This document shows, piece by piece, positions 17,737-26,515 of a stretch of 64,000 bases of DNA. Within the stretch, counting starts at the first letter, position 1, and each line of letters opens with the position of its first letter. Source of the stretch: CAWAND01 sp963807065. Lineage in GTDB: Bacteria > Chloroflexota > Anaerolineae > Anaerolineales > E44-bin32. The stretch is taken from contig CAWDZQ010000004.1 in the NCBI GenBank assembly GCA_963807065.1, positions 744,001 through 808,000 of the forward strand, given 5' to 3'. The notes under the pieces were generated by a model that was given only the letters and a program-made list of their open reading frames with translations, had not been told where the DNA came from and did not search any database. The translations under genes were made by a program, and so were the position numbers.

Positions 17737-18170
17737 GGCAGGGCCCCGGAGTTTGTACATTTTGGACGGTACTTCATCTTTACACATCTTATCTATAGAT
17801 GATTTATTAATCGTAGTCGTCGTAGGGCCTGTGGATTTGTGGAAATCGTCTTCCCGCCATTCCAGATCCCTCATATGATGGGATGCCGAGGCGGAGCTGC
17901 CCAGATGTAGGGTGGAGGGGAGCGAAAGCCATACACAGGCATACGGTGGGAAGATTGGGGACAACGGGGAGACTCCTTGGCGGCTGACCATGCCCCACCC
18001 GCAGATGTATGGGGCCGCCGGAAAGTCACCCCAGATATGGGACATGTGAGCCCAGAAACACGGTGAATTGTGAACGCGTTATCCACACAAAGCGAGACTT
18101 ATCCACAGGCCGGGAGAGACTTCTCCACAGGCCCGCAGGAGAGTCGGGCCCCTGAGGCGGCGGGGAGCGC
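17737..18170. other. Non-coding block with clustered DnaA boxes; candidate replication origin
   Basis: A 434-bp gap with no convincing gene, the most AT-rich non-coding stretch here. Around 17751-17815 there is an AT-rich segment (TTTACACATCTTATCTATAG, then ATTTATTAATC). At the other end are two perfect DnaA boxes TTATCCACA (18079-18087, 18099-18107) and a one-mismatch box TTCTCCACA (18121-18129), all in the same orientation. A weaker inverted box (TGTGGATTT) lies at 17830-17838. The motif CAGATGTA/CAGATATG recurs at about 17902, 18002 and 18032. The layout of an unwinding element plus a box array is origin-like. No dnaA, dnaN or par gene is near, and gene orientation does not flip here. Confidence 0.45.
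18094..18132 (+). repeat. Iteron-like direct repeats containing DnaA boxes
   Basis: GAGACTTATCCACAGGC (18094-18110) and GAGACTTCTCCACAGGC (18116-18132) are 17-bp direct repeats differing at one base, 22 bp apart. A third, shorter relative (GTTATCCACA) starts at 18078, about 20 bp upstream. The phasing of 20-22 bp, about two helical turns, would place bound proteins on one face of the DNA. Confidence 0.8.
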
Positions 18171-19379
18171 ATGACTCCCCGCCTTTCCGACACCGTCTCC
18201 CAGACTTGGGAGGAACTGCCCGAGACCGCGCGTCAGGGCGTGATGAAATGGCTGGACCGTCTTCCCGGCGGCCTGAAGGGGTGGCGTGGGCTGGTGGACC
18301 AGGCGGCGGAGCATTTCATGTTGGCGGTTGGCGACAAGCACACCGTGGCCATCCTGGGCCCGGCCAATGCCGGCAAGTCCACCCTTTACAACCTTTTGAT
18401 CCGGCCGGGACAAGCCCGTGCCGCGGTCAGCGCCGTGCCGGGTACCACCCGCGTCGCCAGCGCGGCCGATGCCGGCGTTTTCCGACTGGTTGATACACCG
18501 GGGGCGGATTCGGTCGGATCAGTGGGAGAGGATGAGCGCCAGCGGGCGATGTCCGCGGGGGGAGAAGCGGATCTGATCGTGCTCTTGCTGGATGCGACGC
18601 ACGGCGTGCGGGACCCGGAACGCCAACTCTTGCGCGATGTGCGCGGTTTGGGCAAGCCGGTGCTCTTGGCGCTCAACAAAATGGATCTGATCCCCGCCAA
18701 AGAGGTCCCGGCTGTGGTGGGCAAGACGGCCGGCGAGTTGGGCGTGTCCTCGGACGAGATTCTCCCGTTGAGTGCGCGGAAGGGAACCGGAGTGGAGAAG
18801 CTGCTGGCCGCCATGGTCCGCTCGGAACCGGCGATCGTGGCGGCGCTCGGTCGTGCCTTGCCTGCGTACCGCTGGAGCCTTTCGCAGACGGTGATTGCAC
18901 GTTCGGCCTCGGCTGCCGCCGCCATCGCCGTGACGCCACTACCTTTTCTTGATTTCATCCCGCTGCTCGGGGTGCAGACGGCGATGGTGATCTCCATCGC
19001 CCGCATCTACACCTACAGGATTGATCTGGCGAGGGCCCGCGAGTTGGTGGCCACATTCGGTGCGGCGGTGCTAGGACGGACGCTGTTCTATGAACTCACC
19101 AAATTCGGCGGCCCTCCAGGGTGGCTGGTGGCGGCCGGAGTCGCTGTGGGAACGACGGCTGCCCTGGGATATGCCAGTGCTGTGTGGTTCGAGCGCGGCG
19201 CGCGGCTGTCACCGGAGGACATCCGGAGAATCGCCCGTGCGACGGGGGAATCTGTCGTCGACCGCCTGAAGGACCTCGGGCGTCGGCGGCCAAAGCGGGT
19301 GACCCTCAAAGAGCGCGTCGACCGGGCCCTGCAGGATCTTCCCCAGCCGGAGGGTGATGGCACAGCGGCCGAAGACTAA
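18171..19379 (+). CDS. Era/Obg-type GTPase with C-terminal DUF697 membrane domain
   Basis: A 402-residue protein. The GTPase core has G1 GPANAGKST, G3 DTPGAD, G4 NKMD and a G5-like SARKGTG. From about residue 240 a hydrophobic domain (AAAIAVTPLPFLDFIPLLGVQ, AAVLGRTLFYEL) matches the DUF697 family, which probably forms helices in or on the membrane. The charged C-terminus may be cytoplasmic. Related proteins have no firm role. GGGGAG precedes the ATG. It lies immediately beside the DnaA-box region. Confidence 0.85.
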   Translation: MTPRLSDTVSQTWEELPETARQGVMKWLDRLPGGLKGWRGLVDQAAEHFMLAVGDKHTVAILGPANAGKSTLYNLLIRPGQARAAVSAVPGTTRVASAADAGVFRLVDTPGADSVGSVGEDERQRAMSAGGEADLIVLLLDATHGVRDPERQLLRDVRGLGKPVLLALNKMDLIPAKEVPAVVGKTAGELGVSSDEILPLSARKGTGVEKLLAAMVRSEPAIVAALGRALPAYRWSLSQTVIARSASAAAAIAVTPLPFLDFIPLLGVQTAMVISIARIYTYRIDLARARELVATFGAAVLGRTLFYELTKFGGPPGWLVAAGVAVGTTAALGYASAVWFERGARLSPEDIRRIARATGESVVDRLKDLGRRRPKRVTLKERVDRALQDLPQPEGDGTAAED

Positions 19380-19405
19380 GACGACGGCGCACGAAGTCGG
19401 TGGAC

Positions 19406-19411
19406 TATAAT
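19406..19411 (+). promoter_or_regulatory. -10 box for the tyrosine-cluster aminotransferase
   Basis: Consensus TATAAT lies only 6 bases before ATG 19418, so transcription would start at or next to the start codon. No ribosome-binding site is present, in agreement with a leaderless message. No clear -35 is seen. Confidence 0.55.
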
Positions 19412-19417
19412 TCAACC

Positions 19418-20617
19418 ATGAGCGGTGATCGGTCGATGCGGTTGTCCCGCGGGGTCTCTCATCTCCAGCGCTCTGTGATGCGTGACCTGCTCAAACTGGC
19501 CGTCGACCCCGATATCATTTCCCTGGCTGGTGGTCTGCCGGCGGCGGAGACGCTCCCCGTCGAGGCGTTTGGTGCTTGCCTGGACGAGGTGCTCGCCAGG
19601 GATGGCGCCACCAGCCTGCAGTACAGCCCGCCCTTCGCACCCCTGGGCGCTTGGATTGCTGAACACATGCATGCGCGCGGCGTTCCGTGCACTCCGGATC
19701 AAGTCTTTATCACCAACGGCGCCCAACAGGGCCTGGCGATCCTGTCGACGATGTTGCTCGACCCCGGTGAGCCGGCGGCCATCGAGGCCGTCGCCTTTAC
19801 CGGGATTCAACAGGTGACGGCCGGCCGCGGCGCCGAGGTCCGAGCGGTGGGCATTGATCCGGCACGTGGTGCCGATATCCGAGCCCTGGAAGCGGCCTTT
19901 GAGCGGAGCCCGCGACCGAGGTTGGCCGTCCTGGTGCCCAATTTCCACAACCCCTTAAGTGCCACGATGCCCGGGGCTGCCAGGCAGGCCGCCGCCGAAT
20001 TGGCGGCCCGCTACCAGGTGCCGCTTGTCGAAGATGACCCCTACGGCATGCTGCGCTTCGAAGGCGATCCGATCCCGCCGATCAAAGCCTACGACCAGGA
20101 TGGATGGGTCTTCTACCTGGGGTCGTTTTCCAAGATGTTCGCACCGGGGGTCCGGCTGGGGTGGATCGTTGCCCCGGAGAGCATGATCCCCAAGATCACG
20201 GTCGTCCGCGAATCGATGGACTTGGAAACCTCGACCTTGATCCAGAGGGCGGTCTACGAATTCATCCGCCGCGGCCACTTGGAGACACATCTGGCCGAGA
20301 TGAACGCGTTGCACAAGACGCGGCGCGACCGTTTATTGGGGGCGTTGACCTCCGAGTTCACGTCCAGTGAAAGCTGGACCCGCCCTGAGGGAGGCTTGTT
20401 CGTCTGGCTGACCTTGTCCGAGGGCCTGGACAGCTGGAACCTGTTTGAGGCGGCAGTGGCGAAGAAGGTCGCCTTCATTCCTGGCGAGGCGTTCGCCGTG
20501 GAAGGCGGCCACAAGAACTGTCTGCGCCTGAGTTTCGGGAATGTGCGTACGGAAAAGATCGAAACCGGGGTGGCTCGCCTGGCTGAGGCCGTTCGGGAGG
20601 GCGCCCTGGCGCATTAG
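19418..20617 (+). CDS. PLP-dependent aminotransferase, 2-aminoadipate/aromatic (LysN/MocR-like) type
   Basis: A 399-residue fold-type I aminotransferase. Signs are ISLAGGLPAAETLP near the N-terminus, ITNGAQQGLAIL, VPNFHNPLS, EDDPYGMLRFEG and the PLP lysine in GSFSKMFAPGVRLGW. This subgroup includes 2-aminoadipate, aromatic and branched-chain aminotransferases. Being first in a cluster with hpd and hmgA, it plausibly converts tyrosine to 4-hydroxyphenylpyruvate; that is inference from context. ATG 19418 is preferred to 19400 because the TATAAT at 19406 would fall inside the longer version. Confidence 0.88.
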   Translation: MSGDRSMRLSRGVSHLQRSVMRDLLKLAVDPDIISLAGGLPAAETLPVEAFGACLDEVLARDGATSLQYSPPFAPLGAWIAEHMHARGVPCTPDQVFITNGAQQGLAILSTMLLDPGEPAAIEAVAFTGIQQVTAGRGAEVRAVGIDPARGADIRALEAAFERSPRPRLAVLVPNFHNPLSATMPGAARQAAAELAARYQVPLVEDDPYGMLRFEGDPIPPIKAYDQDGWVFYLGSFSKMFAPGVRLGWIVAPESMIPKITVVRESMDLETSTLIQRAVYEFIRRGHLETHLAEMNALHKTRRDRLLGALTSEFTSSESWTRPEGGLFVWLTLSEGLDSWNLFEAAVAKKVAFIPGEAFAVEGGHKNCLRLSFGNVRTEKIETGVARLAEAVREGALAH

Positions 20618-20637
20618 GACACCTTGGGAGGTGTGCG

Positions 20638-21765
20638 ATGGCAGACATAACGACCACAGAACCCCGACCGATTACCGAAGAAGCTGACTTTCTCCAAATC
20701 AAGAGCATCGACCACATCCACTTCTGGGTTGGGAATGCCAAGCAAGCCATGTACTACTGGTGGAAGGCCTTTGGCTTCAAGCCCGTGGCCTACGCCGGCT
20801 TGGAGACGGGGAACCGGGACTTTGCGTCGTACGTGCTCGAGTTGGGGAAGATCCGGTTGGTCGTGTCCGCCCCCTACGGACCGTCGCACGCCATCGCCGG
20901 CCACCATTTGGTGCACGGGGATGGCGTGAAAGTCGTTGCCCTGGGGGTGGAGGACGTCGAGCAGGCGTTCAAGGAAACCACTGCCAGAGGCGGGACAGCA
21001 GCCTGGCCGCCAAAAGAAGAGCGCGACGAGTTTGGAATTTACCGGACGTCGGCCATTCGCGCCTATGGCGAGGTGTTGCACGTCTTCGTGGATCGGGACG
21101 ACTACAGCGGCCCGTTTGCCCCCGGCTACGCCCCGATCGACTATCCGGCAGAGCCCACCGGGTTGGTGGCTGTTGACCACGTGGTCGGCAACGTTGAGCT
21201 GGGCAAAATGAACTACTGGGTCAACTTCTACCACCAAGTGATGGGCTTCCGCCAACTTCTGCACTTCGATGACAAGGACATCAGCACCGAGTACTCGGCG
21301 CTCATGTCGAAGGTCATGCAGGACGGCAGCGGCCGCGTGAAGCTGCCGATCAACGAACCGGCGGAGGGCAAGAAGAGGAGCCAGATCGAAGAATACCTGA
21401 ACTACTACCTTACGCCCGGGGTTCAACACCTAGCGCTTGCCACAGGAAACATCATCGAAACGGTCGGCCAGCTCGTCGAGCGCGGGGTGCAGTTCCTAAG
21501 AGTGCCGGACGCGTACTACCAGGCACTTCCCGAACGCGTCGGGGACATCAAAGAGTCCATCCAGTCCATTCAGGAGCTGGGCATCCTGGTCGACCGGGAC
21601 GACGAGGGTTATCTGCTCCAGATCTTCTCCGAGCCATTGCAGGACCGCCCGACAGCCTTCATCGAGGTCATTCAACGCCGCGGCAGCCGGGGCTTCGGCA
21701 AGGGTAACTTCAAGGCCTTGTTCGAGGCCATCGAAGGCGAACAGGATCGTCGGGGCAACCTTTAA
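20638..21765 (+). CDS. hpd: 4-Hydroxyphenylpyruvate dioxygenase
   Basis: A non-haem iron dioxygenase converting 4-hydroxyphenylpyruvate and O2 to homogentisate and CO2. The 375-residue protein consists of two vicinal-oxygen-chelate domains. The iron ligands are visible as H181 (VDHVVGNV), H264 (GVQHLAL) and E343 (FIEVIQR), at normal spacing. The C-terminal GSRGFGKGNFKALFEAIE is the family signature that closes the active site. GGGAGG precedes ATG 20638. It requires oxygen, so the organism is at least facultatively aerobic. Confidence 0.96.
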   Translation: MADITTTEPRPITEEADFLQIKSIDHIHFWVGNAKQAMYYWWKAFGFKPVAYAGLETGNRDFASYVLELGKIRLVVSAPYGPSHAIAGHHLVHGDGVKVVALGVEDVEQAFKETTARGGTAAWPPKEERDEFGIYRTSAIRAYGEVLHVFVDRDDYSGPFAPGYAPIDYPAEPTGLVAVDHVVGNVELGKMNYWVNFYHQVMGFRQLLHFDDKDISTEYSALMSKVMQDGSGRVKLPINEPAEGKKRSQIEEYLNYYLTPGVQHLALATGNIIETVGQLVERGVQFLRVPDAYYQALPERVGDIKESIQSIQELGILVDRDDEGYLLQIFSEPLQDRPTAFIEVIQRRGSRGFGKGNFKALFEAIEGEQDRRGNL

Positions 21766-21813
21766 CTCACTGCCTCTTTCGAGCGAGCCAGGACCAGACT
21801 AGGAGCGGCCCAC

Positions 21814-22818
21814 ATGCAGTATGTGACGTTTGTCACAAACGAAACGCCACGCCTGCCGAGGCTGGGTGCGCTGGCCGGGCCTTGGGTCGTTGACCTGGCG
21901 GTGGCGCAGCCGTGGGCGCAAAGCGCCAAGAACCTGCCCCCTGAGCCGTTGCCCGGGTCGCTGATGGAACTGATCTTGGCCGGCCCAGGCGCGTGGGCCA
22001 CGACGCAAACCCTCATGGCGGCCGTACGCGGGGAGGACCTGGCGGCATTGGCGACCTTGAGGCAAGGGACGCTGGTCCATCACCTGGAGCACGTCCACCT
22101 GTTGCCGCCGTTGCCGCGGCCGATGGGCCTTCGAGATTTCTATGCCTTCGAACAACACGTGGCCACGGCGTTTGCCCACCGGGGAGCTCAAGTGCCGGAG
22201 GCCTGGTACCGTCATCCGGTCTTCTACTTCTCCAACCCGCACTCAGTCTATGGCCCAGACGAAACGGTTCCTCATCCACGTACCACGCGTGAGCTCGACT
22301 ACGAACTGGAGATCGGTTGCGTCATCGGGCAGGCAGGGAGGACGATCCCGGCTGATCGCGCCAGCGTATTCATCTTCGGCTACACGATCTTCAACGATTG
22401 GTCGGCGCGAGACGTGCAGCGTGAAGAGATGTCGGTGGGGCTTGGGCCGGCCAAAGGCAAGGATTTTGCCTCGAGTTTTGGCCCGTGCCTGGTCACCCCG
22501 GACGAGTTCGAAGATCGTCGCATGGACCGGCCGGGTGTGTTTGACCTGGAGATGACCGCACGCGTCAACGGGGAGGAACGCTCTCGAGGCAACTGGAAGG
22601 ATATCCACTACAGTTTCGCCGAGATGATCGAGCGCGCCTCAGAAGAGGTCTTCCTGTTGCCCGGGGAGGTCCTGGGCTCGGGGACGGTGGGGACCGGCTG
22701 CCTGCTGGAGTTGACCCAGGGAAGGGGCCCGTGGCTGCAGCCGGGTGACGTGATCGAACTGGAGATCGAGCGCATGGGCGTGTTGCGAAACACCATCGGC
22801 CCGATCGACAGGCCATAA
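21814..22818 (+). CDS. Fumarylacetoacetate hydrolase-family protein
   Basis: A 334-residue member of the FAH superfamily. Metal and substrate residues are visible in ELDYELEIGCVIG, FNDWSARDVQ and the GSGTVGTGCLLE region. Located between hpd and hmgA, it most likely cleaves fumarylacetoacetate to fumarate and acetoacetate, the last step of tyrosine breakdown. Other FAH-fold hydrolases cannot be excluded from sequence alone. The palindrome at 21821-21838 lies within codons 3-9, right after the start. Confidence 0.88.
   Translation: MQYVTFVTNETPRLPRLGALAGPWVVDLAVAQPWAQSAKNLPPEPLPGSLMELILAGPGAWATTQTLMAAVRGEDLAALATLRQGTLVHHLEHVHLLPPLPRPMGLRDFYAFEQHVATAFAHRGAQVPEAWYRHPVFYFSNPHSVYGPDETVPHPRTTRELDYELEIGCVIGQAGRTIPADRASVFIFGYTIFNDWSARDVQREEMSVGLGPAKGKDFASSFGPCLVTPDEFEDRRMDRPGVFDLEMTARVNGEERSRGNWKDIHYSFAEMIERASEEVFLLPGEVLGSGTVGTGCLLELTQGRGPWLQPGDVIELEIERMGVLRNTIGPIDRP
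21821..21838. repeat. Dispersed palindrome, copy 4
   Basis: ATGTGA-CGTTTG-TCACAA has one mismatch in the first arm; the inner symmetry extends to GTGAC/GTCAC. It overlaps the first codons of the FAH-family gene, in the middle of the presumed tyrosine operon. Confidence 0.83.
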
Positions 22819-22845
22819 GGCTGAAGTTGGAGAGGGAGGCGGGAT

Positions 22846-24009
22846 ATGCCGTTCTATCAACGACTGGGTGAGATGCCGCAGAAACGGCACACTCAGTTTA
22901 GAAAGCCGGGAGGCGGGTTGTATCGGGAAGAGGTCATGGGGTTAGAGGGCTTTTCGGGCCTGCAGTCCATCTTGTACCATCATTTTTTGCCGCCCCGAGT
23001 GCGCGAGGTGGAAGACCTGGGGGATGCACGCCCCGAGTACGCCGATTTCGGCGGGGTGCGCCACCGCGCCTTCACCACCGGCGAGGCGCCCGTGGGTGGT
23101 GACCCGGTCTCGGCACATCGGGTGCTGCTGGGAAACGACGATGTCACGCTTGGTATTTCCCGGCCCACTGTGAGCATGGACTACTTCTACCGCAACGGTC
23201 AAGCCTACGAGGTTTGGTTCACCCATGAAGGCTCCGGTGAGCTCCACAGCCAGTTCGGCACGCTTGAGTTTGGGCCGGGCGATTACCTGGTGATCCCTTA
23301 TGGCACTACCTGGCAGATGCGCCTGAATGAGGAGGCGCGATTCTTTGTGATCGAGGCTCCGTCGCAAATTCAGCCCCCCAAGCGCTATCGAAACAACTTC
23401 GGCCAGCTGACGGAGTTTGCCCCCTATACAGAGCGTGACATCCGCACGCCTCACGATCTAGAGACCCATACCGAGCGGGGCGAATTTGAGGTCAGGGTCA
23501 AGGTTCGCAACCAGATCTCAAAGCACGTACTGGACCACCATCCGCATGACGTGATCGGATGGGACGGCTATCTGTATCCCTGGGCCCTTAATATCAACGA
23601 CTACGAACCCATCACCGGCCTGATCCACCAGCCGCCGCCGGTGCATCAGACATTCGAGGGATGGAACTTCGTGGTGTGCTCCTTTGTCCCCCGGCTGTTC
23701 GACTATCATCCGGAGGCCATTCCGGCGCCGTACAGCCATTCGAATGTGAATTCGGATGAGGTCATCTATTACTGCGACGGCGATTTCATGTCGCGCACGG
23801 GGATCGACCAGTACGACATCACCCTACATCCGTCCGGTTTGCCTCATGGGCCGCAGCCCGGCGCCACCGAGGCATCCATCGGCGCAAAGAAGACGGAGGA
23901 GCTGGCCGTGATGGTGGACACCTTCCGTCCGCTCAATGTCGCCCTGCCTGCCCTGGAGATGGAGAAGGCAGACTACATGGACAGCTGGCTAGAAGGCGAC
24001 GGGGAGTAA
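22846..24009 (+). CDS. hmgA: Homogentisate 1,2-dioxygenase
   Basis: Opens the ring of homogentisate to 4-maleylacetoacetate using Fe(II) and O2. The 387-residue cupin-type protein has the likely iron ligands H298 and E305 in SHSNVNSDE and H334 in HPSGLPHGP. The conserved EGWNFVVCSFVPR segment is also present. It is shorter than the eukaryotic enzyme (about 445 residues), as usual for this bacterial branch. Maleylacetoacetate isomerase is not in the window, so it is encoded elsewhere or the step uses another enzyme or is non-enzymatic. Confidence 0.93.
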   Translation: MPFYQRLGEMPQKRHTQFRKPGGGLYREEVMGLEGFSGLQSILYHHFLPPRVREVEDLGDARPEYADFGGVRHRAFTTGEAPVGGDPVSAHRVLLGNDDVTLGISRPTVSMDYFYRNGQAYEVWFTHEGSGELHSQFGTLEFGPGDYLVIPYGTTWQMRLNEEARFFVIEAPSQIQPPKRYRNNFGQLTEFAPYTERDIRTPHDLETHTERGEFEVRVKVRNQISKHVLDHHPHDVIGWDGYLYPWALNINDYEPITGLIHQPPPVHQTFEGWNFVVCSFVPRLFDYHPEAIPAPYSHSNVNSDEVIYYCDGDFMSRTGIDQYDITLHPSGLPHGPQPGATEASIGAKKTEELAVMVDTFRPLNVALPALEMEKADYMDSWLEGDGE

Positions 24010-24069
24010 CCTGAGCCTGCGCGCCGTCGGTCCTTCCTCCCAACCTGGCCTCAGGAGCCCAAGCCTCCC

Positions 24070-24723
24070 ATGGAACTGAACCCGTCGAGCGTTCCCTGGC
24101 AAGATGTGTACAAGCTGATGATCGGGTCAATCTTGCCACGTCCCGTGGGCTGGATATCCACGCTCAGCCCGGATAAAACACGCAACCTGGCGCCGTTCTC
24201 CTTCTTCAATGCCATCTGCGGCAACCCGCCGCATGTGCTCTTTTGCCCCATGATCCGAGGCACGGACTCCAAAGCCAAGGACAGCCTGGAGAACGCGCGG
24301 GCGACCAGAGAGTTCGTCGTTAATATCGTCACCGAACCGCTGGCCATGGCGATGAACATCAGCTCCGTGGAAGTTCTGCCGGAGATCGACGAGTTTGAGC
24401 TTGCGGGCCTGACGCCCGTCGAGTCCGTGGTCGTCGAGCCGCCGCGCGTGGGAGAAAGCCCCATCCAATTCGAATGCCGCACGGTTGACATTGTTGACTT
24501 GGGCACCCAACCAGGTGGCGGCAGCGTCGTGATCGGGCGCGTTGTCCATATCCATGCTGACGACGGGGTGATCTTCGATGGCGGCAAGATCGACCTGGCC
24601 AAGCTCCAGCCCATCGGCCGCCTGGCGGGCGCAAGCTACTGCCGGGTGACTGACCTGTTCGACATGCCCCGCCCGCCATCGCGCCTGACCGAAGGCGAGA
24701 TAGGCTTCGAAGAGCAGGTCTGA
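24070..24723 (+). CDS. Flavin reductase-like FMN-binding protein
   Basis: A 217-residue protein of the split-barrel flavin reductase family: VGWISTLSPDKTRNLAPFSFFN, NARATREFVVN and the C-terminal GGASYC-like LAGASYCRVTDLF. Known relatives reduce or hold FMN, often as partners of oxygenases. It is at the end of the tyrosine cluster, 60 bp after hmgA, so it may serve aromatic degradation, but none of the preceding oxygenases needs a flavin. The substrate is unknown. Confidence 0.86.
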   Translation: MELNPSSVPWQDVYKLMIGSILPRPVGWISTLSPDKTRNLAPFSFFNAICGNPPHVLFCPMIRGTDSKAKDSLENARATREFVVNIVTEPLAMAMNISSVEVLPEIDEFELAGLTPVESVVVEPPRVGESPIQFECRTVDIVDLGTQPGGGSVVIGRVVHIHADDGVIFDGGKIDLAKLQPIGRLAGASYCRVTDLFDMPRPPSRLTEGEIGFEEQV

Positions 24724-24814
24724 AGGGCAATTCAGGTCGGAATGAATCCAGGATGCCGAAGCGGCCAGGTGACGGCATATCGAATGCCGCCGCCCGGTGT
24801 TGTAGTTTGATGAG

Positions 24815-26458
24815 ATGGAGAGAAGCCAGACGCGCATGACACCCGAAACCAACCTGGTCGTCGAAGGGCTGGCTTTTCGCTATCGCGACCGCGACGAGAA
24901 GGCGATTGAGGACATCTCTTTTGGACTGGACCGCGGCCAGTTGATGCTGGTGGCAGGCAGCAGCGGCTGTGGCAAAACCACCCTCATCCGGGCCATCAAC
25001 GGGTTGGTGCCCAGATCCTACAAGGGGGAACTGACCGGCCAGGTGAGGCTTTCGGGAGAGGACACGGCCGAGCTTTCTCTGGCCGAGATTTCACACCATG
25101 TCGGCACCCTGCTGCAGGACCCCGAACGACAAATTCTGGGATCGAGGGTGCTCAACGAAGTCGCATTCGGACTCGAGAATTTGGGACTTCCCAGGCAGGA
25201 GATCCGCCAACGGGCCGAGTCTGCCTTGGCCCGGTTGGGGATCAGCCACCTGGCAGAGCGTGAGACCCACCTGCTCTCCGGGGGAGAGAAGCAAAAAGTG
25301 GCCCTGGCTGGAGTCTTGGCCATGGAGCCCAGCCTGTTACTGCTGGACGAACCCCTGGCGAGCCTCGACCCCGCCAGCGCCCAAGACGCGCTTCGAATGG
25401 TCCGTACCCTGGTCGATGCGGGGATGAGCGTGATGCTGGTCGAACACCGGGTTGAGGACGTCCTGGGGATTTCCCCCGACCGGGTGATGTACATGAAGGC
25501 GGGACGCATCCAGTTTCTCGGAGAAACCGAGGATCTGGTGGGCCACCTCGACCACCACGAGGTCAAGCTGCCTGCAGCGATGGCGATCCAACAAGCCGCA
25601 TCGGAACCTGCGCCGTCCCCATTCAAGGCGGCGGTGGAATCCGCATCTGGGCCCGTCCAGCCCATCCTTGAGTTTCAGGGGGTTGGTTTTGGCTACGAAG
25701 ACGGCCCCGAGGTGCTTCACGACGTCGATCTGGCGGTGGCGCCGGGAGAGATCATCGCCTTGTTAGGGCCCAATGGCGCTGGCAAGACCACGCTCGTGAA
25801 ACACGCCATAGGGCTGCTGAAGCCGCGACGGGGCCGGGTCAAGATCGACGGCCAGGACAGCAGCCAGCTTACCATCGCCCAGATCGCCTCCAGCCTGGGT
25901 TACGTCTTCCAGAGCCCCAGCCATATGCTGTTTGCCCCGACCGTGAGTGAGGAACTTGCGTTTGGACCCAGAAATCTCGGGCATTCGTCGGAGAAGATCG
26001 AGGAGGAGATTGCTTATGCCATAGATGTGATGAACCTCTCGGGCATGGCGCAAGACCCCCCGCTGGCGCTATCGTTTGGACAGCAGAAGCGGGTCAGCAT
26101 TGCCGCCATTCTGGCGATGAAATCGCGGATTCTGGTGATGGATGAGCCGACTGCCGGGCAGGATTACAAGAACTACATGGGCTTTATGGATTCAATTCTG
26201 CAAACACCCGGCTTTGAGGCGATCCTGTTTATCACCCACGACCTCGATTTGGCCCTGGTGTACGCCAACCGCGTGCTGTTGATGGCCGACGGACGCATCG
26301 TCGCCGACGGGCGTCCGGAAGAGGTGCTGCATGACTTCGATCTGATCCAACGATCGAATCTGGTGCCGACCTCGCTGCTCAGGGCCAATCTGGAACGGCT
26401 GCCGTCCACTGGCCACTTTCTGCGGGCGGAGGCGCTTGCCCACGCAGGTGCTGGCTGA
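24815..26458 (+). CDS. ECF transporter ATPase, fused tandem (EcfA-EcfA')
   Basis: A 547-residue protein with two complete ABC ATPase domains, replacing the usual EcfA1/EcfA2 pair. The first has Walker A GSSGCGKTT and signature LLSGGEKQK. The second, after a linker near residue 270, has GPNGAGKTT and ALSFGQQKR. The second Walker B, ILVMDEPTAG, resembles that of EcfA proteins. It energises uptake of a vitamin or metal with the S and T proteins encoded next. In-frame ATGs at 24815 and 24836 are both possible. Confidence 0.93.
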   Translation: MERSQTRMTPETNLVVEGLAFRYRDRDEKAIEDISFGLDRGQLMLVAGSSGCGKTTLIRAINGLVPRSYKGELTGQVRLSGEDTAELSLAEISHHVGTLLQDPERQILGSRVLNEVAFGLENLGLPRQEIRQRAESALARLGISHLAERETHLLSGGEKQKVALAGVLAMEPSLLLLDEPLASLDPASAQDALRMVRTLVDAGMSVMLVEHRVEDVLGISPDRVMYMKAGRIQFLGETEDLVGHLDHHEVKLPAAMAIQQAASEPAPSPFKAAVESASGPVQPILEFQGVGFGYEDGPEVLHDVDLAVAPGEIIALLGPNGAGKTTLVKHAIGLLKPRRGRVKIDGQDSSQLTIAQIASSLGYVFQSPSHMLFAPTVSEELAFGPRNLGHSSEKIEEEIAYAIDVMNLSGMAQDPPLALSFGQQKRVSIAAILAMKSRILVMDEPTAGQDYKNYMGFMDSILQTPGFEAILFITHDLDLALVYANRVLLMADGRIVADGRPEEVLHDFDLIQRSNLVPTSLLRANLERLPSTGHFLRAEALAHAGAG

Positions 26459-26515
26459 CACGGAGCCATGTCCGATGAGGGCAACTTTGATCATGAGACC
26501 ATTCAGGAGGGAGCC

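Noticed and set aside
17173..18045. Minus-strand open frame covering the origin candidate
   Set aside because: Most of it is antisense to gdhA, and the part over the gap has no family resemblance or ribosome site.
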